14,595 nucleotides of DNA from AC-37 sp035275105. GTDB lineage: Bacteria; Actinomycetota; Thermoleophilia; Solirubrobacterales; Thermoleophilaceae. This document shows, piece by piece, positions 1-7,176 of the stretch (positions are counted from its first letter, which is position 1; each line of letters opens with the position of its first letter). Location of the stretch: positions 1 through 14,595 of the forward strand of contig DATENL010000248.1 in the NCBI GenBank assembly GCA_035275105.1, written 5' to 3'. The translations under genes were made by a program, and so were the position numbers. A model generated the notes under the pieces. That model was not told the DNA's origin. It made no database searches and was given only the letters and a program-made list of their open reading frames with translations.

Positions 1-1475
1 CCGGCGCCGCCGCGCGCGGCCGGGCTCCTGCTTCGGCACGCCGCGGTTCGGCGGCACCTGTACGGGACCGTTGGCGCGCCGACGAGGCCGCCGGGGCCCG
101 TCACGCAGCCCGCGCTGACGATCGCGGGGTCGTTGAGGGACGTCGGCGGCAGCTTCGGGACCGAGCGGTCGGGCCGCGTGAGACCAAACCCGAACGCCGA
201 GGTCATGTCGCCGACCACCGACCGCCGCCAGGCGCTCAGGTTCGGCACCTCGGCGCCGAACCGCCGCTCCACGAAGCGGAGCAGCGACGTGTGGTCGAAG
301 CGCTCCGAGCAGACGTAGCCGCCGCGGCTGAAGGGCGAGATCACGAGCGTCGGCACGCGGAAGCCCAGCCCGATCGGGCCGCGGATCCCCTGCGCCGACT
401 CCGGGAGCTGCTTGACGGTCACGTACTCGCCGGGCGTGCCCGGGGGCGGCACGGGCGGGCGCACGTGGTCGAAGAAGCCGCCGTTCTCGTCCCAGGTGAT
501 GAACAGGGCGGTCTTCGCCCACAGCTCGCGGTTGCCCGTCAGCGCCTTGAGGACGAGGTCGGTCGTGTACTCGCCCCACGAGAGCGGAGCGGGCGGGTGC
601 TCGGAGTGCGTGATCGGCCCCCAGACCCACGACACCTGGGGCAGGTCGCCGCTCTGGCAATCCGCCACGAACTTGTCGGGGAAGTCGTTGGAGAACGCCC
701 CCGCGCTGAGGCCTGGGTCCTCGTGGAACTGCTTGAAGAGGGGAAACGGCATGTCGCCGGTCGGCCCGTAGTTGTCCGAGCTCGCGTACGCCCTCCAGCT
801 GATCCCGCGCTCGCGCAGCTGCTCGGGCATCGTCGTCCACGAGTACTGCCCCACCCGGTTGGAGAGCGTCTCGAGCAGCGGCCCGCCGTGCTTGCCCGCG
901 GGGTCGAGCGTCGCCGACACCACGTAGAGCTGGTTGGGGTCGGTCGGGCCGATCACCGAGCAGTGGTAGCGGTCGCAGAGCGTGAACGCGTCGGCCAGGG
1001 CGCGGTAGTACGGGACGTCTTCGCGCGTGTAGTAGCCCATCGTGAGCGGGCCGTCGTCGGGGCCCTCGGCCTTCAGGTGCTCGCGCACCCAGCCGTCCAT
1101 CGCGCCGCCGTTCCAGCTGCGGTGCTGCGGGCCCCAGTCGTGCGTCACGTCGTGCACGCACTCGCCGCCGGCGCCGCGCTTGAGCCGGAACGGGTTGAGG
1201 TGTCCGCCGTAGCCCGGCCGCGGGAAGCCCGGTTGCGCGAACACCTCCGGGTCGCGCCGGTCCCCGAACCCGATCACCCCGCGGTGGGTGCCGAAGTAGT
1301 GGTCGAACGACCGGTTCTCCTGCACGAAGATCACGACGTGCTCGACGTCGCGGAGACGCCCGGGCCGCGCCGGGGCGGCGAGCGCGCGCTGAAGACCGCC
1401 GGCCCAGTCGAGCCCCGCGAGCCCGGCTCCGGCGGCAAGCCCCGCGCGGACAACCTCGCGGCGCGTCGCGTCCAT
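1..1475 (-). CDS. Secreted phosphoesterase of the phospholipase C / acid phosphatase family (C-terminus cut off and frameshifted)
   Basis: This family hydrolyses phosphate esters, including phospholipids, outside the membrane. The protein starts at ATG 1475 with MDATRREVVRAG, a twin-arginine-like signal followed by a hydrophobic stretch, so Tat export is likely. The family hallmark ENRSFDHYFGT lies at residues 53-63, with Glu/Asn as expected metal ligands. It is followed by the nucleophile-Thr motif in SVIGPTDPNQ and by a metal-site segment, ITWDENGGFFDHVRPP. The frame is open through about residue 472 (VPY, bases 68-60). Beyond base 60 the same frame gives Cys/Arg-rich text, while the next frame reads QVPPNRGVPKQEPGRARRRR, which is how the tails of these proteins normally look. 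One extra C would restore VPYQVPPNRG. So the gene has a one-base deletion, or the assembly has an error, and it also runs off the left edge. It is divergent from the hydrolase at 1537. The exact substrate is unknown. Confidence 0.88.
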   Translation of the reverse strand, partial: MDATRREVVRAGLAAGAGLAGLDWAGGLQRALAAPARPGRLRDVEHVVIFVQENRSFDHYFGTHRGVIGFGDRRDPEVFAQPGFPRPGYGGHLNPFRLKRGAGGECVHDVTHDWGPQHRSWNGGAMDGWVREHLKAEGPDDGPLTMGYYTREDVPYYRALADAFTLCDRYHCSVIGPTDPNQLYVVSATLDPAGKHGGPLLETLSNRVGQYSWTTMPEQLRERGISWRAYASSDNYGPTGDMPFPLFKQFHEDPGLSAGAFSNDFPDKFVADCQSGDLPQVSWVWGPITHSEHPPAPLSWGEYTTDLVLKALTGNRELWAKTALFITWDENGGFFDHVRPPVPPPGTPGEYVTVKQLPESAQGIRGPIGLGFRVPTLVISPFSRGGYVCSERFDHTSLLRFVERRFGAEVPNLSAWRRSVVGDMTSAFGFGLTRPDRSVPKLPPTSLNDPAIVSAGCVTGPGGLVGAPTVPYRCRRTAACRSRSPAARGGA

Positions 1476-1536
1476 GCACGCAATCAGACCACAGATCGGG
1501 GAGTGGAGTGACGCGCCGGGGGGTACCAAGGACTCG

Positions 1537-3585
1537 GTGGGGGCGCTTCGATACGCACTGCTCGCGATCGCGGTGACGCTGGCGATCGCGCTGGCGACCG
1601 GCGCGAACGCGGCCGAGCAGCACACCGATGACGCCACGAAGATCCCGCCTGGCGCCACCTGGACCCAGGCGTACATCCCGTCGACCGGCGGGGTCAGGCT
1701 GCACGCCGACGTCCTGCGGCCGAAGGGCTACACGGACAAGGACAGGACCCCGGTGATCGTGTCGATCGGCCCGTACTTCAACCACTCGGGCCAGACCGGC
1801 GTCACCGGACCGGTCGAGGAAGCGACGTTCGACCCGCTCGCGAGCCCCGGCCCGTCCACCCGCTTCTACGACTTCGAGACCGGCGGCGACCTCTTCAAGC
1901 GCGGCTACAGCTTCGTGATGGTGGACCTGCGCGACTTCGGCGGCTCGAACGGCTGCCTCGACTGGGGCGGCCCCGGCGAGCAGGCAGACGTGAAGGCCGC
2001 CGTGGAGTGGGCCGCCACGCGCAAGTGGTCGACGGGCAGGGTCGGCACCTACGGCAAGTCGTACGACGGCGTCACCGGCCTGATCGCCGAGAACCTGTCG
2101 CCGAAGGGCCTCGAGGCGGTCGTCTCCCAGGAGCCGGTCTACGACCTCTATCGCTACCTCTACATGAACCGCGTGCGGTTCGTGAACTCGCTGCTGACGC
2201 CCGGCCTCTACGACGCGATCGCCGGCTCGCCCGGCACCGCCTCCGACACCGTCGCCTACAACACGAACGCGATCAACGAGACCTCGCGCCCTGGCTGCCC
2301 GGTCTTCAACCACGCCGACCAGCAGGACGAGAACCACGGCTCCTCCTACTGGAAGGTCCGCAACCTGATCCCGGGCGCGAGGAAGGGGCACACCCCGCTC
2401 TTCATGACCCAGGGCTTCATCGAGAACAACACGAAGCCCGACGGCGCGTTCGACTACTTCAACGCGGTGAAGGCGCCGAAGCGCGGCTGGTTCGGCCAGT
2501 GGGAGCACGTGCGCGGCAACGACCGCGACGAGGACACCGGCCGGCTGCGGATGGGCCGCAAGGGCTGGTTCGACGAGGTCATGCGCTTCTACGACCGTTA
2601 CCTGAAGGGGAAGCGGTCGAGCGTGAAGGACCCCAAGCTCGCGGTCCAGTCGAGCGACGGGAGGTGGCGCGCCGAGAAGCACTGGCCGCCGCGCGACTCG
2701 TTCAAGCTCAGCGCGACGCTCAACGCCGGTTCCTACGTCGACAACGGCGAGAACAACGGGACCACCCAGCGGCTCTACACCCCGGACGGACCGGTCCTGC
2801 CCGAGAACGGCGACGGGATCTGGACCTTCTCACCCGTGCTCGACCACGAGGTCCACCACGCGGGCAAGCCCCACGTGAAGGTCACGACCGAGGCGTCGGT
2901 GGCCCGCGGGAACCTGGTCGTGAACACCTACGACGTGGACCGCGCGGGCAACGCCCTGCTGATCAACCGCGGCGCGTACCTGCTGGACGCCGGCACGACC
3001 ACGGCGTCGTTCGACCTCTACCCCAACGACTGGATCCTGACGAAGGGCCACCGCCTGGGCGTGCTGGTGACCTCGTCGAACGCCGAGTGGTGGGCGCACG
3101 CGCCGACCGGCCAGTCGATCACGGTGAAGAAGGCGTCGATCTCGATGCCGTTCGTGTCGTGCGCGCGGCCGAAGCTGATCCAGGGACGCTCGTCGATCTT
3201 CCTCGACGAGTACGAGGACGAGGCGCCGTTCCCCGTGGACGCCGCCACGATCAAGGCGGCCCAGCGCTCGGGCTTCCCGCTCCCGGGTCCCCTCCAGGGA
3301 TGCCAGGCCGCGAAGCCGAGCTGCCTGAAGGACAAGCTCCGGTTCAAGATCCACCAGCCGGAGCGGAGCCGGATCGTGCAGGTGGACGCCTACGTCGACG
3401 GCAAGCACGTGAAGCGCGTCAAGGGCGACCGCATCACGACCTTCTCGCTGAAGCGCCCGAAGGGCAAGAACGACTTCGTCCTGAAGATCGTCACGCGAGC
3501 GGCGAACGGCCAGAGGAACGTCAGCGTGCGCACGTACCACCGCTGCACCAAGACCAACCCGGACACGCACACGATCCGGCCCTAG
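1537..3585 (+). CDS. Secreted CocE/NonD-type serine hydrolase (peptidase S15 / X-Pro dipeptidyl-peptidase fold)
   Basis: This is an exported serine hydrolase of the S15 alpha/beta-hydrolase group, acting on ester or amide bonds; the substrate is not predictable. I chose GTG 1537 (682 aa) because a signal peptide follows at once, ending ATGANA-AEQ, and AAGGA at 1528-1532 precedes it. An in-frame ATG at 1474 would add 21 polar residues before the signal. The segment DLRDFGGSNG matches the oxyanion region. The nucleophile is Ser175 in GTYGKSYDG and the catalytic His is His324 in GQWEHVRG. The position usually held by the catalytic Asp (GLxDxNVKP in relatives) is Glu296 here, in GFIENNTKP. A jelly-roll C-terminal domain follows (about residues 390-560), then a ~75-residue basic beta module ending RTYHRC, seen in other secreted actinobacterial proteins. 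Its stop interlocks with the convergent phosphoesterase stop on CTAG at 3582-3585. Confidence 0.9.
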   Translation: MGALRYALLAIAVTLAIALATGANAAEQHTDDATKIPPGATWTQAYIPSTGGVRLHADVLRPKGYTDKDRTPVIVSIGPYFNHSGQTGVTGPVEEATFDPLASPGPSTRFYDFETGGDLFKRGYSFVMVDLRDFGGSNGCLDWGGPGEQADVKAAVEWAATRKWSTGRVGTYGKSYDGVTGLIAENLSPKGLEAVVSQEPVYDLYRYLYMNRVRFVNSLLTPGLYDAIAGSPGTASDTVAYNTNAINETSRPGCPVFNHADQQDENHGSSYWKVRNLIPGARKGHTPLFMTQGFIENNTKPDGAFDYFNAVKAPKRGWFGQWEHVRGNDRDEDTGRLRMGRKGWFDEVMRFYDRYLKGKRSSVKDPKLAVQSSDGRWRAEKHWPPRDSFKLSATLNAGSYVDNGENNGTTQRLYTPDGPVLPENGDGIWTFSPVLDHEVHHAGKPHVKVTTEASVARGNLVVNTYDVDRAGNALLINRGAYLLDAGTTTASFDLYPNDWILTKGHRLGVLVTSSNAEWWAHAPTGQSITVKKASISMPFVSCARPKLIQGRSSIFLDEYEDEAPFPVDAATIKAAQRSGFPLPGPLQGCQAAKPSCLKDKLRFKIHQPERSRIVQVDAYVDGKHVKRVKGDRITTFSLKRPKGKNDFVLKIVTRAANGQRNVSVRTYHRCTKTNPDTHTIRP

Positions 3586-4172
3586 ACGTCGAGGAAGACG
3601 CCGTCCGGGCCGGCGTTCACCACGCGCGTGGGCCCGATCGACGACTCTTCGCCGGCGCATTCGTGGATGTGCCCGCAGATCGCCAGGACCGGTTCCCGTT
3701 CCTCGATCGTCCTCAGGATCGCCTCGCTCCCCAGCGATCGCGAGCCGCCGTCCACGTGCCCCTTCGGCGGTGAGTGGACGACGAGCACGCAGCGGTCCGG
3801 GCAGTTCGCCAGGCGCCTGGCGGCCTCGTCCTCGTCGAGGTCGAAGCTCCACGGCCACGGGGTCGTCGGGATGCCGCCCCCGAGGCCGAAGAACGGGAGA
3901 CCGTCGATCTCGGTCCCCTCGCCGTGGAGCACGGTCGCGGCCTTCCAGCCGCGGCACGCCTCGCGCAGGGCGTCGTCGGTCTCGTTGTTGCCGGGCACGA
4001 GGACCGTCGGCGTCTCGATCACGACCAGCATGTCGATCAGCTCCTCGAGCCCGCGGTGCACCGACGCGAAGTCCCCGGCGGCGACGACCACGTCGGCGTC
4101 CGCGGCCATCTCCGCGAGTCGCGCGGCCGCGCGGCTGTCTCGGTGGACGTCGCTGAACGCCAGCAGCCGCAT
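3582..4172 (-). CDS. Metallophosphoesterase family protein (calcineurin-like)
   Basis: This is a cytosolic dinuclear-metal phosphoesterase of 196 aa with a complete motif set: SDVH at 7-10, GD at 33-34, GNNE at 61-64 (a variant of GNHD), His133 in VVHSPPKGH, and GHIH at 167-170. The small size, lack of a signal peptide and GNNE motif fit the short YfcE-like or uncharacterised calcineurin-like branch; the substrate is unknown. Start ATG 4172 is preferred because MRLLAFSDVH places the first metal motif at the N-terminus as usual. Upstream in-frame extensions read as Arg/Ala-rich antisense text of the neighbouring gene. The upstream oxidoreductase ends TGA at 4174-4172, so stop and start share one base (TGATG), which implies translational coupling within one operon. 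No separate Shine-Dalgarno is obvious. The gene converges on the CocE-like hydrolase, sharing CTAG. Confidence 0.9.
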   Translation of the reverse strand: MRLLAFSDVHRDSRAAARLAEMAADADVVVAAGDFASVHRGLEELIDMLVVIETPTVLVPGNNETDDALREACRGWKAATVLHGEGTEIDGLPFFGLGGGIPTTPWPWSFDLDEDEAARRLANCPDRCVLVVHSPPKGHVDGGSRSLGSEAILRTIEEREPVLAICGHIHECAGEESSIGPTRVVNAGPDGVFLDV

Positions 4173-5023
4173 CAACCGCCGGCGATCGAGCGCATGCGCT
4201 CGGCATAGCGCTCGACGCGCGGCACGGCCTGCTCGGCGGGCTCCGGCGGCACGTACCAGAACAGGCGATCGAAGCCGGCCTCGCGCAGCCGCTCGACGGA
4301 CTCGAGGTCGCGCGGCGCGCCGAACCCGGACACGCGGATGCCGTCGCGGCCCGCCGCGCTCGCGCGCTCGCGCAGCTCGGCGATCCGCTCCGCCAGTTCG
4401 TCGACGCCCGAGCGGCCCACGTTGGGCATCCACTCGTCGCCGTAGGCCAGCACGCGGTCGATCACCTTGGCGCCGTTGCCCCCGACCAGGATCGGCGGGT
4501 GCGGTTTCTGCACCGGCTTCGGCCAGGACCAGATCGGGTCGAAGTCCACGTGCTCGCCGTGGTACTCGGCCTCCTCCTCGGTCCAGATCGCCTTCATCGC
4601 CTCGATCCGCTCGCGCATCAGGGAGAAGCGGCGGCTCGGGTCGGTGCCGTGGTTCTCCATCTCCTCGCGGTTCCAGCCCGCGCCGACGCCGAACAGGAAG
4701 CGGCCGCCCGACAGGTGGTCGACGCTCGCCACCTCCTTGGCCGTCGTGATCGGGTCGCGCTCCACGACGAGGCAGATCCCGGTCCCGATCTTCAGCCGCT
4801 CGGTGGCCTCGGCGATCGTGCCGAGCGCGACGAACGGGTCGTAGGTGTGGCTGTACTCCTGCGGCAGCTCACCGCCGCCGGGCCACGGCGAGCGTCGGCT
4901 CGTGGGGATGTGGGTGTGCTCGGGGATCAGGAGCGAGTCGAACCCGTGCTCCTCCGCGAGCCGGCCCAGCTCCGCCGGGCGGATCGCGTAGTCCGTCGGG
5001 AACATGCAGAGGCCGATCTCCAT
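4172..5023 (-). CDS. LLM-class F420-dependent oxidoreductase
   Basis: A luciferase-like TIM-barrel oxidoreductase of 283 aa that probably uses reduced F420 (FMN cannot be excluded). The sequence closely follows the TIGR03619-type consensus: an N-terminal MEIGLCMFPTDYAIRP, then GFDSLLIPEHTHIP (27-40), SRRSPWPGGGELP, DPFVALG (62-68), the RLKIGTGICLV core strand (76-86), the ERDPITTAKEVAS segment and GGRFLFGVGAGWNREEM (106-122). These are the cofactor- and substrate-pocket parts of the family; the hydride acceptor is unknown. It is the first gene of a two-gene operon with the metallophosphoesterase, coupled through TGATG. Only 39 bases separate its ATG from that of the divergent hydrolase. No Shine-Dalgarno is seen. 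TAGCAT, eight bases before the ATG (5032-5037, minus strand), suggests a leaderless mRNA. Confidence 0.92.
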   Translation of the reverse strand: MEIGLCMFPTDYAIRPAELGRLAEEHGFDSLLIPEHTHIPTSRRSPWPGGGELPQEYSHTYDPFVALGTIAEATERLKIGTGICLVVERDPITTAKEVASVDHLSGGRFLFGVGAGWNREEMENHGTDPSRRFSLMRERIEAMKAIWTEEEAEYHGEHVDFDPIWSWPKPVQKPHPPILVGGNGAKVIDRVLAYGDEWMPNVGRSGVDELAERIAELRERASAAGRDGIRVSGFGAPRDLESVERLREAGFDRLFWYVPPEPAEQAVPRVERYAERMRSIAGG

Positions 5024-5031
5024 CGGCGGCG

Positions 5032-5037
5032 ATGCTA
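5032..5037 (-). promoter_or_regulatory. Candidate leaderless -10 element for the LLM oxidoreductase
   Basis: TAGCAT on the minus strand fits TANNNT and lies 8 nt before the ATG at 5023, so transcription would begin at or next to the start codon. No Shine-Dalgarno is present in the 39-base divergent gap. I see no good -35. Confidence 0.4.
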
Positions 5038-5049
5038 CTCATGCAGAGA

Positions 5050-5055
5050 TACGAT
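5050..5055 (+). promoter_or_regulatory. Candidate leaderless -10 element for the alpha/beta hydrolase
   Basis: TACGAT fits TANNNT and lies exactly 7 nt before ATG 5063, whose reading frame gives a natural hydrolase N-terminus. This supports 5063 as the ancestral start, rather than the ATG at 5032 in the downstream frame. Confidence 0.4.
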
Positions 5056-5062
5056 CCGCAGC

Positions 5063-6069
5063 ATGGTGAGGGAGGACGTGACGTTCCGTTCGGGTGCCGA
5101 GCGATGCGCGGCATGGCTGTACGGACGTGCAACAGGGGCCAGGCCCCCCGTGCACGCGCAGCAGGGGGCCTGGCCCCGTGTGTCGTGCTCGCCCACGGCT
5201 GGAGCGGCCTGCGCGAGCAGCGTCTCGACGCGTACGCCGAGCGGTTCGCCGCGGCCGGCATGGCGGCGCTGGTGTTCGACTACCGGCACTTCGGCGCGAG
5301 CGAGGGGGAGCCGCGACAGCTGCTGGACGTCCAGCGGCAGCTCGAGGACTGGCGTGCGGCGGTCGCCTTCGCTCGCGGGCTGGACGGCGTCGACCCCGAT
5401 CGCGTCGCGCTCTGGGGGAGCTCGTTCAGCGGCGGACACGTCGTGACCGTCGCGGCGGACGACCCGCGTCTCGCCGCGGTCGTCGCCCAGGTGCCGTTCG
5501 CCGACGGCCTGCGCAACCTCCCGCGGCTCGGCGTTCGCCACGCGCTGCGCCTCACGGCGGCGGGGCTGGCCGACCAACTGGGCGCGATCGCGCGGCGCCC
5601 GCCCAGGACCATCGCGTCGGTCGGGCGCCCGGGCGAGCGCGCCGTCATGACGTCGCCCGACGCCGCGCCGGGCTTCCACGCCCTGACGCCGCGCGGCGTC
5701 GACTGGCCGAACGAGGTCGCCGCCAGGATCTGCGTGAAGGTGGGCTCCTACCGGCCGATCAAGCGCGCCGGCGACGTGCGCTGCCCGATCCTGTTCGCGA
5801 TCGCCGAGGACGACGCCGTCACGCCACCCGACTTCGCGGAGGAGTCCGCGCGCCGGGCGCCGCGCTCCGAGGTCCGCCGCTACGCGGGGGCGGGACACTT
5901 CGACGTCTACGTCGGGGAGCTGTTCGAGCGCGTGGTCACCGACCAGGTCGCCTTCTTGACCCGCCATCTGCGGAGCGCCCCTTCGGACGGCCCCGCGCCG
6001 CTCTTCCGGCGCCGCGACCCCGCCGCGGATCCCGCGACGGCGGACGTGGACGAGGCGGTGCGGCCCTAG
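5063..6069 (+). CDS. Alpha/beta hydrolase, reading frame broken by a palindromic insert near its N-terminus
   Basis: Residues from ATG 5063 read MVREDVTFRSGAERCAAWLY, a typical first beta hairpin of this hydrolase class. The remaining fold, from APCVVLAHGWSG (about base 5173) to the stop at 6069, is in a different frame. The change falls within a 14-bp inverted repeat at 5135-5177. The catalytic body is otherwise intact: the oxyanion segment DYRHFGASEG, the nucleophile Ser at 5422-5424 in LWGSSFSGG, the acid in AEDDAVTPP (5809-5814) and His at 5896-5898 in GAGHFD. A frame-1 start at 5032 (345 aa), or ATG 5104 or 5113, could still be used but would replace the N-terminal strands with unrelated sequence. 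It may therefore be a decaying gene, a tolerated insertion or a recoded gene. The substrate is unknown. Its TAG stop shares CTAG with the convergent sigma factor. Confidence 0.75.
5135..5177. repeat. Perfect 14-bp inverted repeat (palindromic element inside the hydrolase gene)
   Basis: The left arm GGGGCCAGGCCCCC (5135-5148) and right arm GGGGGCCTGGCCCC (5164-5177) are exact reverse complements around a 15-base loop. It lies exactly where the hydrolase reading frame shifts, between the codons for AAWLYGR and APCVVLAHG. Size and symmetry resemble REP/MITE-like palindromic elements. CGTG occurs at both outer ends (5126-5129 and 5177-5180), but that spacing would not cause the frame change, so it is not secure as a target duplication. 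No second copy is in this window. Confidence 0.75.
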
Positions 6070-7130
6070 GCCGCTTCGCTCAGGCCCTCGAGCTCGCGCG
6101 CCCGCGAAAGGCGCTCGAGCGCCTTCGACTCGATCTTGCGGACCCCCTCGGCCGAGAGCCCCAGGCGGCGGCCGGTCTCGCGCAGCGGCGTCGGGTCGTC
6201 GCCGTTGATTCCGTAGCGGAGCTTGACCACCTGCTGCTCCTGGTCGGGGAGCTGCGAGATCGCGTTCCGCAGGGCGTCCTCGCGCAGCGAGATCTCGACC
6301 TCCTCCTCGGTCCGCGGCTGGTCGCTCTGGAGCAGGTCGCCCAGCGGCGTGTCCTCCTCGCCGACGGCCTTGTCGAGGCTGGTGACGGTGCGCGCGGCGT
6401 CGCGGATCTCGCGCACGTCCTCCACCGTCATCTCGGCGCCGGCGGCGATCTCCTCGTCGGTGGGGTCGCGGCCCAGCTTGGCCGCCAGCTCGCGCTCGGC
6501 GCGCGCGATCTTGCGCTCGCGCTGGCCGATGTGCACCGGCAGCCGGATCGTGCGGCCCTTGTTGGCGAGCCCGCGCTGGATCGACTCGCGGATCCAGAAC
6601 GTCGCGTACGTCGAGAACTTGTAGCCCCGGCGCCAGTCGAACTTCTCCGTCGCGCGGATGAGCCCGAGGATCCCCTCCTGGATCAGGTCGAGCAGCGGCA
6701 GCTCGTTGCCCTGGTACTTCTTCGCGATCGAGACGACGAGGCGCAGGTTCGAGTTGATCATGCGCTCCTTCGCCTCGAGCTCGCCGCGCTCGATCCGCTT
6801 GGCGAGCTCGACCTCCTCCTCGGCGGTGAGGAGCGGGTGCCGGCTCACCTCGTTGAGGAACAGCTGAAGGGCGTCGGTGGTGGTGGACGCGAGGTCGCCG
6901 TTGGCGTAGGTGGTGGGCTCCGCCTTCTGCTTCCCGCAGTCGTCGGTCAGGGCGATGCCGCTCTGCTCGATCCGGTCGTGCAGGTCCTGTGCCTGATCGT
7001 CGTCGAGGTCCAGCTCCTGCACGATCTCGCTCAGCTCGGAGAGGTTCACGCAGCCCATCTCCTCGCCGCGATCGAGCAGCCGCTCGAGACGGGCGTCAAG
7101 GCTGGGGGCGCTGGTAGGGGTATCGCTCAC
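6066..7130 (-). CDS. RNA polymerase sigma-70 factor, RpoD-like (probable group 2 / alternative)
   Basis: A 354-aa promoter-recognition subunit of RNA polymerase. The order is: a compact region 1.1-like segment (about 11-64, LERLLDRGEEMG...LHDRIEQSGI), region 1.2 (84-117), regions 2.1-2.4 (121-200, with LLDLIQEGILGLIRA and KFSTYATFWIRESIQR), region 3 (about 201-275) and region 4 (279-345, with LPDQEQQVVKLRYGI and a helix-turn-helix ending KALERL). Several promoter-contact positions differ from housekeeping RpoD: Phe178, Glu182 and Gln185 stand where E. coli has Trp433, Gln437 and Thr440, and the recognition helix reads SAEGVRKIE instead of TRERIRQIE. An alternative specificity is therefore likely. 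GTG 7130 is chosen because the region 1.1 segment follows directly and TACCTT lies 7 nt upstream. An ATG at 7292 would add low-complexity Arg-rich sequence overlapping the divergent glycosylase. Its stop interlocks with the hydrolase on CTAG. Confidence 0.93.
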   Translation of the reverse strand: MSDTPTSAPSLDARLERLLDRGEEMGCVNLSELSEIVQELDLDDDQAQDLHDRIEQSGIALTDDCGKQKAEPTTYANGDLASTTTDALQLFLNEVSRHPLLTAEEEVELAKRIERGELEAKERMINSNLRLVVSIAKKYQGNELPLLDLIQEGILGLIRATEKFDWRRGYKFSTYATFWIRESIQRGLANKGRTIRLPVHIGQRERKIARAERELAAKLGRDPTDEEIAAGAEMTVEDVREIRDAARTVTSLDKAVGEEDTPLGDLLQSDQPRTEEEVEISLREDALRNAISQLPDQEQQVVKLRYGINGDDPTPLRETGRRLGLSAEGVRKIESKALERLSRARELEGLSEAA

Positions 7131-7137
7131 CTTTGAG

Positions 7138-7143
7138 AAGGTA
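7138..7143 (-). promoter_or_regulatory. Candidate leaderless -10 element for the sigma factor
   Basis: TACCTT on the minus strand fits TANNNT and lies exactly 7 nt upstream of GTG 7130, so the mRNA would start at the initiation codon. No Shine-Dalgarno precedes this GTG, which is consistent with a leaderless message. Confidence 0.4.
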
Positions 7144-7176
7144 CCCGGCACGGGACCGGCAAACACGCGGAGACCG

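Noticed and set aside
291..1511. A 406-codon plus-strand open frame opposite the phosphoesterase
   Set aside because: The minus strand carries the clear ENRSFDHYFGT phosphoesterase; the plus frame is Arg/Val/Glu-rich antisense text.
1474..1536. ATG 1474 as the start of the CocE-like hydrolase
   Set aside because: It would put about 21 polar residues before an otherwise normal signal peptide and overlap the divergent gene's start codon; GTG 1537 fits better.
1476..1536. Operator or terminator in the 61-base divergent gap
   Set aside because: Only a GGTACC and short GC runs are present; no convincing -10 for the minus gene and no inverted repeat worth calling.
2830..4206. A 458-codon minus-strand frame antisense to the CocE-like gene
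   Set aside because: No domain; the real metallophosphoesterase occupies another frame of the same strand and the hydrolase the opposite strand.
5094..7136. A 680-codon plus-strand open frame across the hydrolase and antisense to the sigma factor
   Set aside because: Shadow of two well-supported genes; no recognisable domain.
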